64,000 nt of DNA. Source: Triticum aestivum. Its lineage: Eukaryota > Streptophyta > Magnoliopsida > Poales > Poaceae. Position numbers and translations under genes: made by a program. Position 1 is the first letter of the stretch, and every line of letters starts with the position of its first letter. This document shows, piece after piece, positions 12,055-22,965 of this stretch. The notes below the pieces were generated by a model. The model worked only from the letters and a program-made list of their open reading frames with translations, ran no database searches and was not told the origin of the DNA. Where the stretch lies: the NCBI RefSeq assembly GCF_018294505.1, contig NC_057807.1:172709498-172773497 (forward strand), read 5' to 3'.

Positions 12055-13217
12055 ATTTATCCTTGCTTTTATTCCTAGCTAGGGGCGTTAAACGATAGCG
12101 CTTGTTGGAAGGCAACCCAATTTTATTTTGTGTTTTTTGCTGTTGCTTCTGTTTAGGAATAAATAATCCATCTAGCCTTTGTTTGGATGTGGTTTTATCT
12201 TTTAATTAGTGTTTGTGCCAAGTAGAACCTATAGTATAACCTACGATGATAGTTGATTTGATTCTGCTGAAAAACAGAAACTTTGCACGTACGAATATAA
12301 TTTTGTTAAATCACAGGAACGTGACTTTGCGTTGATTCTTTTTTCTGCTGTTCAATAAACAAATTTTCCAGGACTTCCTATTTTGGTAGAATTTTTAGAG
12401 TTCATAAGTTTGCGTTAGTTACAGATTTCTACAGACTGTTCTATTTTTCGACAGATTCTGTTTTACGTGTGTTGTTTGCTTATTTTGATGAATCTATGGC
12501 TAGTAAAATAGTTTATAATACATAGAGAAGTTGGAATACAGTAGGTTTAACACCAATATAAATAAATAATGAGTTCATTACAGTACCTTAATTAGTCTTT
12601 TGTTTTATTTCTCTAACGGAGCTCACGAGATTTCTGTTGAGTTTTGTGTTGTGAAGTTTTCAAGTTTTGGGTGAATTCTTTTGATGGATTATGGAACAAG
12701 GAGTGGAAAGAGCCTAAGCTTGGGGATGCCCATGGCACCACCAAGATAATCCAAGGACACCAAAAAGTCAAAGCTGGGGATTCCCTCGAAGGCATCCCCT
12801 CTTTCGTCCACTTCCATCGGTAATTTACTTGGAGCTATATTTTTATTCACCACATGATATGTGTTTTGCTTGGAGCGTCTTGTATTACTTGTGTCTTTGC
12901 TTGTTAGTTTACCACAATCATCCTTGTTGTACACACCTTTTGAGAGATCCATACATGAATTGGAATTTGTTAGAATACTCTATGTGCTTCACTTATATCT
13001 TTTGAGCTTGATAGTTTTGCTCATAGTGCTTCACTTATATCTTTTGAGCATGATAATTTTTGCTCTAGTGCTTCACTTATATCTTTTAGAGCACGGTAGT
13101 GGATTTGTTTTAAAGAAACTATTGATCTCTCATGCTTCACTTAGATTATTTTGAGAGTCGTTAATAGCATGGTAATTCGCTTAATGTTAATATACTTGGT
13201 GTTCAAGATATGTGAAA
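12055..13217 (+). mobile_element. Athila-type 3' internal region, copy 2 (truncated)
   Basis: Non-coding DNA following the protease stop. From 12283 it repeats 5533-6480 closely, including the 42-bp array and the AAGCTTGGGGATG motif near 12716. It stops abruptly at 13217, where reverse LARD internal DNA begins, so its PPT and 3' LTR are missing. The start resembles the post-ORF DNA at 61448-61530 (a GCGCT motif and a GGNNACAACCC/GGCAACCC motif). Confidence 0.75.
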
Positions 13218-16200
13218 TTGATTGCCATGAGATTGATTGCTAGAGTAGGATGGCACATGGTTTCAAAGTAGTGAGGAGATTGATTGCCATGATTCCGTAA
13301 CGGGGCACCTTAGGAAAGGTGACTCGTAGAATTATTCTCTTAAGTGGCAAAAAGAATTACTTTTGATACAAAGATCATTGAAACTCTTTATACCAGCCTG
13401 AGGCAATCACAATTGATCATTTCAAGGAGTCCGAAAGAATGACATACTTGGACTAGGATGGATGATGTGGACTACCTAGTTCAAGACAACGCAATGGATG
13501 ATTTTTGCTTATCATCGGAAATTTATGGGACCCATGGTAAGACCTCCTTTGAAGATGATTTTGGACAACAACTGCTGGGAAGGGCAGCCCATGGGAAATT
13601 GGCACAATGGCGATGCAAGCTGGAAACAAAATGCAAAAGTTAGAAATGTTCCAACCATCATATCTGCCTGAGATTCAGATCTGGTTAGAACCAGGATACT
13701 TTAGACTCAACATGTCTGGAAAGAGGAGTTGCAACACAAATTGATGAGATAATGTTGTGAGATTCTCGGGAAGCGAACCACGGTAGTAAGCTCCAAAACA
13801 TGAGCTGGTTCTGCTACAAACATGTGAACACGTTGTCCGAGACAAGCATGATCACATGGCAGTCTTACAACGAAACACTACCGAGTTCTCGTTAGGAACC
13901 ATCATCGAGGATAACATAGTCTTGTACAAATCCATCTGGTACCTTCAGGACTACACTTAGAACTTATTATCCTTGAACAAATATATCAGTGGCTTGGTGT
14001 GCTAGGGATACATATAGAAAGAAGATGATCAGTCTATCAGACCACAGAATACTTTGCATGTGCATGACTGACTTGGGATGGTTCTAGAGGAGGTAAAAAA
14101 AGCCTTCTCGAATTCATGGCGGCAACTTGCATCAAATGCACATGAGTTAGAGGAAGTCACTTCTTTCATCCGGACATATGCTTCATGAATAGAACACAAA
14201 GAAATTGTTTACAAAGTTTCCAACACTAGCTAGATGTTCAACATGAATCATGGAGGAGATAAAATTGTTGCTGATGGGCCCAACAACAATCATCAGAATT
14301 TCCATGAAGATGGAATTCCATAATTATGTGAACAAGTGATAGCATTGGTCAGACCAAAGGATATAATGGTGTATGCTCAAGGGATCAACCACGAGTAAGA
14401 CAACATTAAAATCATCGTTGGTTCTGATTTGATTTGACAATAGCCCATACTCAAATCAAGGTTTGGACAAGACAGTAGATCCAATCACTGATCAAGAGGA
14501 CCAATTGACGAGGATATCATCTTTCTTCAACACACATACAAGATAACCCCTAAAATGAACTAAGTCGGGCAAGCTTCCATCTTCCAACTCTCCAAGCTGT
14601 TGTTTAGCTTAAACAACTAGCTCAGGGGTATCCAACACAGGTTCTTGGAGAATGGATGGTTAATAAGAAAACCAACTTGATCACGAGCTCAACATAACAG
14701 TCAAGGGACAACCTGGTGACACTTCCGAGAAGATATTCGAAAAATCATGAACCACCGATATGTTACTAAGCTTGAGAACAATCTTGCTTTCGAGACAAGA
14801 TGATATGATCAAAAGAGTGAGGGATTGACACAATCCTAACTCATTGATCGGTGAGTGCACCGGAAATAAGGACTAGGTAGCACGATCAACCTTAGGACGG
14901 TGATTAAATAACCAACACGCTAAGGATGAAGTTATTGTCCTTTAACTACCAAGCAACAGGGTTGCTAGGAGTATTGATTTCACACATCATGGTTCACCTA
15001 TCGGCATTCCGGTTGCAACACCATGGGAACCGAGAAATGAATAATGAGGGCGAGAAGTATCACTGTATCAAGAGTTCATAGGATGGTGTGCAATTCCCAT
15101 GATATTCTTGATATAAATATGGTAATACTTCAAGGTAGAACAACACAAAAGCTAGATTAGCATTTTGATCTGCGAAGTATAACTACTTTGATCCAATCCT
15201 GCAAATCGAAGAGGTATTGGAGTTTGTTTCTCCTAGTCATTCTGGAACTGAATGGCTTGACGGGCCACAAGAATAATAAGCACCGATGAACACGAATGCA
15301 TAACTACTCCTGACTATCAATTGATAGATGAGGGCCAGAAAACAACTAAAGAGGGACAACTCAAGGAACATATAACTTTCTGAGTTGTGGATGCATAGGT
15401 TAGTATGTCGAACCAAGTTCAACAGCTTTCTTTCGGATAACTCATGCAGAGAGGTAGGTTTGGCAGAATCGTAATATAGAAGGGGAACTCATTGAGAGCA
15501 CTCTTGTTGTGATCTATTCGTTCCCGAACTCCTGCCATACGCAGTTCATGGTATTTGGAAGAACGATATACCACGGACCTCGAGGACTATCACAAAGGTT
15601 ACTAATAACCTAAAGGAACTAGCAATCACTATCAACATGAAGTAAGTAGTGTGAATCTCGGGTTCAGAAACCCAGGAGTAGAATGCCTACTAACTAAGTG
15701 CCATCACGGGATGCTTTCAAGAATAATGGCCAGAATCATCACACTGTATCACAAAACATGGCTGGTTTACTAGGTGATACTCTAAGACACCTAGGGTCAT
15801 AATAATAGCTCCAACATATATGTCGAGGCAATGAAGTGCCTCAACACCCTGGTTAGTCTGGCTAACCTGGCCAAAAAGGACATCGGAAATAGAGGGAAGG
15901 ATTTTGCAAATGCATCGGACTATTTAGAGACCTGGGATGACTCGGATAGCATAACGGCTGTAAAAGCTCGAAAATGTTGAGACATCTTGTAAAGTGGTGG
16001 CATAACCACTCGATCATCATAATATCAAGGTTCCGAAACCAACTATGAACACAGAGAAGTAGTAGGGACTGAACTGAGGCTTGAATTCATCAATCTTATA
16101 AGTCTATGGATTAGTAACACGTGATCCTAATAGGAAGAAGAGAAAGCCTAGTTCCCTAACCCCGTCGGAAACATAAGCTGACTTGGATCAGAAGGGCATA

Positions 16201-16333
16201 AGGTAAAGTTGTAAAAAGAGCCTTACGTTCCATCCCACAATCAATTCCCTTATATAACTAAAGAATTTCTAGACTCAACTTCGACCAGTTTGGCTTGGTA
16301 ATCCTACAGGCAGTCAGGCTCTGATACCAAAGC
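13218..16333 (-). mobile_element. LARD-like element B internal domain (non-coding)
   Basis: On the minus strand this starts with a PBS after the 5' LTR and runs left for 3.1 kb. No ORF longer than about 60 codons resembles any protein. Its left end (13218-13865) is the reverse complement of the start of this window, which lies some 330 bases short of the element's 3' LTR. The domain is therefore almost complete but lost its last few hundred bases and 3' LTR at 13217/13218. Long LTRs with a non-coding ~3.5-kb interior match the LARD class. Confidence 0.75.
16317..16329 (-). other. Primer binding site, initiator-Met tRNA type
   Basis: On the minus strand the sequence TGGTATCAGAGCC follows the LTR end after 4 bases. 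This is the canonical PBS complementary to the 3' end of plant initiator methionine tRNA. It fixes the LTR at 16334-20422 as the 5' LTR of a minus-strand element. Confidence 0.85.
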
Positions 16334-19300
16334 TGTCAGGACCCCGATCCTAAGTCACACCGATCTAGCATGTAACACATCATATCACTTTGTGGCCTCA
16401 CGCAGGATATTCCCACGGGTGCCACCTTACCTGGCCCGGGACCTTTTGTGCCTTTTGGCTCACATATATGATATTGTCGTTAGCATATGTATGACAAAGA
16501 ACCCGTGCCGATGTGACTAGTCGTAAACCCAAAGTGGCACTAACTTACAGGGACAGGCATACATGACCCAGCAACGAACGTGTCAGTCATCAGCGAGTGA
16601 ATCCGGGCTGTAGCAGCTCGGCTAACAGGACTCCGAAGAATTCGGGCTGTAGTAGGCTAACATGACTCCGGTAGACACCGCGTGACATTTCCCCATAGGG
16701 ACAGACACAGGAACGAAGAAGGACACATGCCGGCCAGCCTAAGTGTTCCGGAGTAGTAGCAAGCTACCATGGCTCAGTGGAAGCACTAGGAGACATTTCC
16801 CCATAAGAGAGGCTACCAAGAATAAACAACTAGGTTGTCAGATCCCACACGTACCAAGAATTTCAATAACATACACACAATATGCCCGATATGTGCAAAT
16901 ACAACATGGCATCACAACAAGACTATAAGACTCAAAATATTTATTCAATAGGCTCCAAGGAGCGAGATATTACAAACATGGGTATCATGACCCAACATTC
17001 AGAGCATACAAGTCAAAGCACAAACGAAAGCTTAACATGTCTGAGTACAGACATCTAAAAATGAAAAAGGTTGAGAAGCCTGACTATCTACCAGATCCTG
17101 TCGAGGGCACAAGATCGTAGCTGAGGTAACAACCTAAACATTGAAGTCCATGCAGAACTACTAGTGAGACTGAAGTCTCTCTACAAAAACATAAATTAAG
17201 CAAACGTGAGTACAAATGTACCCAGCAAGACTTACATCAGAACTATCTACATACGCATCATTATCAACAAAGGGGGTCATGGGGTTTAACTGCAGTAAGC
17301 CAGCTTTGACTCAGTGGCTATCCTTAACTACGACTGCAAGTAACTCTTTTGAGGTGGTGCACACGAGTCCACATATTCACCATATCAATACACCACTACG
17401 GATTCGCTCCCGTCTCCCTATGAGAACGCCATCCATAGCACTCACGCTTATCTTGCGTATTTTATTGTATCCACTTTTCACTTGTCTAGAACTGTATAGG
17501 AAACCAGAGGCCCTTTACCGCGGGCGCGACTATTGGAATAGATCGTATTAACGCTGCAGGGGTGTACTTCCTCACACACGCTCTCGCCACTTACCGCCAT
17601 GTACACGTCATGTATCTCGACAACCTTCAAGCGGAAGCCTGGCAAGGGTGTCGGCCACGACCTGACTAACCACGCAGGACTCTAGTCCAGGTTTATCGCC
17701 TATTCGGGTTCCATCCGCAAGGAGATTCGGCCGGGGTGTCGCTCACGGCCCCAAACGATTTGAGCAGGGTTCCCAAGCCCACCATCCGGGTGCCACTTGG
17801 TGCACCGTGCCACTGCACCTAGTCTGTCCCAAGCCCAACTGTACCGGGTGCCACTTGGTAGACTACTAGCACTACCTACAAACACCAGAAACTAGTTGCA
17901 ACTCTTGGACAGAGATCAGGTTGATTAATAAGTCGAGAGGGGTCAATTTACCGGAACCCAATGTGTGGTAGTAACTGTCATGGATAACAAACACAGAACT
18001 CAATTCCTGAGGACGGTTTCAATGAGACAACCCACCATGTACTCCTACATGGCCTCTCACCGCTACCTTTACCAAATCATGTTCACACACTTAGCTCACA
18101 CACAGTAGGAAGTGTTCATCACCATTCCAATTCATCCCCGATGAATCAGACCTGACTCAACTCTAAGCAGTAGCAGGCATGACAAACAAGCATAAATGAG
18201 TTGGCACATCAGGGCTCAAACAACTCCTACTCATGGTAGTGGTTTTCATCTATTTACTGTGGCAATGACAGGTCATGCATAGGAAAGGGGTTCAACTACC
18301 GCAGCATGTAGCAGTTGAGTCGTTATTGTCCTAATGCAATAACAGAGAGCAGGAGCGAGAGAGTGGGATTGTATCGGAATGAACAAGGGGGTTTTGCTTG
18401 CCTAGCACTTCTAAAGATAATATAGTTTCTTCATCGGTGTCATCGAACTCATCGTCGAAACCACGTCTATCGAGAGGGAACAAATACCGGCAACACGGAA
18501 GGAAACACAATAACTGCAATGCAACAATTATGATGCATGATTATGACATGGCAATATGATGTGATTCGGCTTAATGCAACTAGCAACAGGTTAAATGAAG
18601 TTGGTTTGAACCCAAGGTTCAAAATCAAACTCCATGTGTGATGGATTAAATGCCCTTTAATTGATTTGTCCTAAACAGTAGCCATAAGTTGTTCTAACAT
18701 GCATGAAAATGCCATAAACAGATTCTTTCGATTTTTTGATAATTTTTCATATATAAATTATTTTATTCAGAGTTACGGTTGATTTTCTATGATTTTTAGA
18801 AGTTTTGGGCATTTTCTCAAAATAAATAAATCATTTAGATTTATTTAAATTCTAGAAAAGGCTTTACTTCATCAGCACTAGGTCATGCTGACGTCATCTG
18901 GTCAACAAGGCCGGTCCAGTCAAACCTGACGAGTGGGGTCCACTGGTCAGTGACACACTAGACAAACCTGTTCAAATCCAGTGCTAACTGGGTTTGACCA
19001 GATGTGGGGCCCGCTGTCAGTGGCAGTGAGGTGGCTGATTTGGTTGGATTAGTGCTAATGATGGCCACGTCGGATGCGCCGACGGTTACACGACGGCGAC
19101 GACCTAGAGCGGCGGTGGCTCACCGGAGTTGCGCTTGGGGCTGCCGCTTGCTGCGATAAGGGCATCAGAAGGGAGCCCTTGCTCACCCGCATCCAGGGGA
19201 GCACACGGCTGGGCGTGGGGTGGCCTGGTTCACCGGCGGCGAGCTCATCCGCTACGGCCGAAGCAAGGGGCTGAGGCAGGCAATGCTGCGACCCACGGGG

Positions 19301-20422
19301 ACGCCGGATGAACTGCTCTATGGGCTCCTCGGAACTCCAGGAGTTCGACTACGCACCAAGATGCGACAGAAGTGAGCCCTGGCCGCATCGGCGACATCAC
19401 TGGCGGAAAGAAGCTTGTGTGTGTGACGGGGAGGTAAGCTAGGGGTTGAGAGCAAGGAGGGGAATAGGGGGTAAATGGAGAGAGGCTCACGGCGAGGAGG
19501 ATGGTGCAGATGGTGTGGCCGGGGATGCGTTGGTTGCCGCCAATCGACGGTGAGGTAGTCGGCGGTCGGAGGTTGAAGATGAGGTCGGGGACGATGCTGC
19601 AAGGCTCCTGCGGTCACGTGCGTCGGCGTGTAGCTCCAAGGCGTCGTGGCGGAGGTCGTGGTCATGCTGGTTTAGCGGGTGGTGGCCGGTAGCCATGGCT
19701 ATGGCGACGGTGCGCTCTCGATGCTCACAACGAAGGGAGGAAGAGAGAGCCGGGGACGGGGGAGAGCTCAAGAGAGAGTGAGAGAGGGATCCAGGGGTTG
19801 TGTGGTGGTTTTATGGGCCTCTAGAAGCAGCGGCAAGCAGGAGGTGGCCTGGGCGTCGGCGTGCAGGCATCGGGCACACACTCGTCCTTCTGTCCGACGA
19901 GGAAGATGACAAGAGGAGCTGCGCTGGTGGGCTGGGCCTGTGCTGCTGGGCTAACTTCAGGTAAGGCCAGGTTGGCTTCGTCTCTCTCTCTTTCTAATTC
20001 TTTTCTGTTTTCTATTTTTTTTATTTAGTTTGAAAACTAAACCATTTAAAACTTTCTGTAAATTTTTATCTTAGCTCAGAGAGCTAGTCCAAGGTCACAT
20101 GCAAACTTACAAAATATTTTAACATTATTTCTTATATAGCAGAAATAATTCCAACCCAAATATATTATTGATTTAAATCAAAGGCCCAAAATAAATTATT
20201 TCTGTGACTCCAAAATTATTGGTTTGAATTTTACCTCATGCCAATATTTTCACAGAATAACAGGTACTTTTTCTTGGACTCACTTGATGAGATTTAAATG
20301 TTGATTGTTTTTAGGGGTTTTCTGAGGCTTTTGAAAATTCCTCAATTCAAATTTCATTTGAATTTAAACATGATGCCCACATGGAAGCTAGCATAGGTCA
20401 GACCAGAATTAGGGATGTGACA
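16334..20422 (-). repeat. 4.1-kb LTR of LARD-like element B (5' LTR)
   Basis: Reverse copy of the LTR at 1425-5532, of nearly the same length (4089 bp), with matching ends (TGTCAGGACC at left, GATGTGACA at right on the plus strand). A TC microsatellite near 19980 corresponds to the GA tract of copy A. The GC-rich island at about 19030-19970 has diverged much more from copy A than its AT-rich flanks. A CATAAAACC box on the minus strand near 19810 may be its promoter. One base separates its right end from the next LTR. Confidence 0.85.
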
Positions 20423-20423
20423 T

Positions 20424-22195
20424 TGTTGGGGAACGTAGCATGCAATTTCAAAAAAAAAATCCTACGCTCACGCAAGATCTATCTAGGAGATGCATAGCAA
20501 TGAGAGTGGGAGAGTGTGTCTACGTACCCTCGTAGACCGAAAGCGGAAGCATTTGACAACGCGGTTGATGTAGTTGAACTTCTCGTTCCGACTGATCATG
20601 CACCGAACGTACGGCACCTTCGAGTTCTGCACACGTTCAGCTCGACGACATCCCTCGAAATCTTGATCCAGCAAAGTGTCGAGGGAGTAGATGAGTTCCG
20701 TCAGCACGATGGCGTGGTGACAGTGATGGCGAAGTGACCCGCGCAGGGTTCGCCTAAACACTACGAGAATATGAATGAGGGTGTAATCTGTGGAGGAAGG
20801 CGCCGCACACGGCTAACGGTTGTTGGTGTGTTCTAGGCGCCCCTCCGCATGTATATATAGATGGGAGAGAGAGGGGAGCAGCAGGAGGCGCCCCAAGTAG
20901 GAGGAATCCTACTTGGTCGCCTCCCCCAATTTGGCGTCCTCCTTCCTTATTCACCGGAGGGGAAAGGAGGGAGGAGGGAGGAGGGAAGGAAGGGGGAGGC
21001 CGAATCCCTCCCCTCCCTTTCTCACTTCCCCTCTTTCCTTCCCCTCAGGTGTGGCCCATATAGGGGCCGCAGCAGCCCCTGCTAGCTATTGTGTTTCCCC
21101 TCTTGGCCCATTAGGCCTGTATCTTTGCCCGGGAGGGGGGGGGGGTGCCCGGAACCCCTTCCGATGACCCGATATGTACCCGGTACCCTCTGGAATACTT
21201 CCGGTGTCTGAATACCATCATCCTATATATCAATCTTTACCTCTCAACCATTTCTAGACTCCTTGTCATGTATGTGATCTCATCCGGGACTCCGAACAAC
21301 ATTCGGTCACCAAATCACATAACTCATATAATACAAGATCGTCGTCGAGCGTTAGGCGTGCAGACCCTACGGGTTCGAGAATTATGTAGACATGACCGAG
21401 ACACCTCTCCGGTCAATAACCAACATCGGAACCTGGATGCTTATATTGGCTCCTACATATTCTGCGAAGAGCTTTATCGGCCGAGCCGTAATGACAACAT
21501 ATGTTATTCCCTTTGTCATCGGTATGTTACTTGCCCAAGATTCAATCGTCGATATCTTCATACTTATTTCAAACTCATTATCGGCAAGTCTCTTTACTCG
21601 TTCCGTAATACATCATTCCACAAGTAACTCATTAGTCACTTTGCTTGCAAGGCTTCTTATATGTGTGTTACCGAGAGGTCTCAGAGATACCTCTCCGATA
21701 CTCGGAGTGTCAAATCCAAATCTTGATCTATGCAAACCCAAAAAACACCTTCGGAGATACCTGTAGAGCATATTTATAATCACCCAGTTACGTTGCAACG
21801 TTTGATAGCACACAAGGTATTCTTCCGGTATCCGGGAGTTGCATAATCTCATAGTCAAAGGAATATGTATATGACATGAAGAAAGCAATAGCAATAAAGC
21901 TGAACGATCATAATGCTAAGCTAACAAATGAGTCTTGTCCATCACATCATTCTCCTAATGATGTGATCCCGTTCTTCAAATGACAAAACATGTTAATGGT
22001 TAGGAAACTTAACCATCTTTGATTAACGAGCTAGTCTAGTAGAGGCTTACTAGGGACACAGTGTTTTGTCTATGTATCCACACATGTATCTAGTTTCCGG
22101 TCAATAAAATTCTAGCATGAATAATAAACATTTATCATGAATAAGGAAATATAAAATAACAACTTTATTATTGCCTCTTGGGCATATTTCCTTGA
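20424..22195 (-). repeat. BARE/Angela-type Copia LTR (3' LTR of element on minus strand)
   Basis: On the plus strand the LTR opens TGTTGGGGAACG and closes before GTATCCCACTTGC, the reversed PPT region. It matches the LTRs at 25878-27599 and 39099-40864. The TATA box reads TATATATAG at about 20852-20860. The terminal dinucleotide on the PPT side is altered (TC instead of TG). Ends, length (1772 bp) and the neighbouring RNase H coding identify a BARE/Angela/WIS-type Copia element. Confidence 0.85.
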
Positions 22196-22965
22196 GTATC
22201 CCACTTGCACTAGAGTCAATAATCTGGATTACATTATAATGATTCTAACACCCATGGAGTCTTGGTGCTGATCATGTTTTGCCCGTGGAAGAGGCTTAGT
22301 CAATGAGTCTACAACATTTAGATCCGTATGTATTTTACAAATCTCTATGTCTCCCTCCGTGACTAGATCACGGATGGAGTTGAAGCGTCTCTTGATGTGT
22401 TTGATCTTTTTGTGAAATCCGGATTCCTTTGCTAAGGCGATTGCTCTAGTATTGTCACAAAATATTTTCATTAGACCCGATGCACTAGGTATTACACCTA
22501 GATCGGATATGAACTCCTTCATCCAGACTCCATCATTTGCTGCTTCGGAAGTAGCTATGTACTCCGCTTCACACATAGATCCTGACATGATGCTTTGCAT
22601 GGAACTGCACCAACTGGCAGCTTCACTATTTAGTATAAATACATATCTGGTTTGTGACTTAGATTCATCCTGATCAGTGTCAAAACTAGCATCGACGTAA
22701 CCATTTACGACGAGCTCTTTGTCACCTCCATAAACGAGAAACATATCCTTGGTCCTCTTCAGGTACTTTAGGATATTCTTGACCGCTATCCCGTGATCCA
22801 CTCCTGGATTACTTTGGCACCTCCCTGTTAAACTTATAGAAAGGCACACATAAGGTTCAGTACATAACATAGCGTACATGACAGAACCTGTGGCTGAGGC
22901 ATAGGGAATGACTTTCATTTTCTCTCTATCTTTTGCAGTTGTCGGGCATTGAGTTTGACTCAACT
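22196..22965 (-). pseudogene. Copia RT C-terminal / RNase H fragment
   Basis: Reading right to left, the frame from about 22960 to 22229 encodes the end of a Copia polyprotein: SATGSVMYAM, a DASFDTD stretch, CEAEYIA, FCDNTRAIALA and SLTKPLPR, which are the usual Ty1/Copia RNase H motifs. The stop at 22229 is followed by the PPT region and the 3' LTR. The frame is open for about 240 residues but enters unrelated LARD LTR sequence beyond ~22965, so everything upstream (most of RT, integrase, protease, gag) is missing. Confidence 0.85.

Noticed and set aside
16317..16329. tRNA-like sequence
   Set aside because: Only a short match to a tRNA 3' end; it is a primer binding site, and no cloverleaf is present here or at the other PBS sites.
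21145..21766. Forward ORFs of 124-160 codons
   Set aside because: They lie within a reverse Copia LTR, and matching DNA in the other two LTR copies has stops in these frames.
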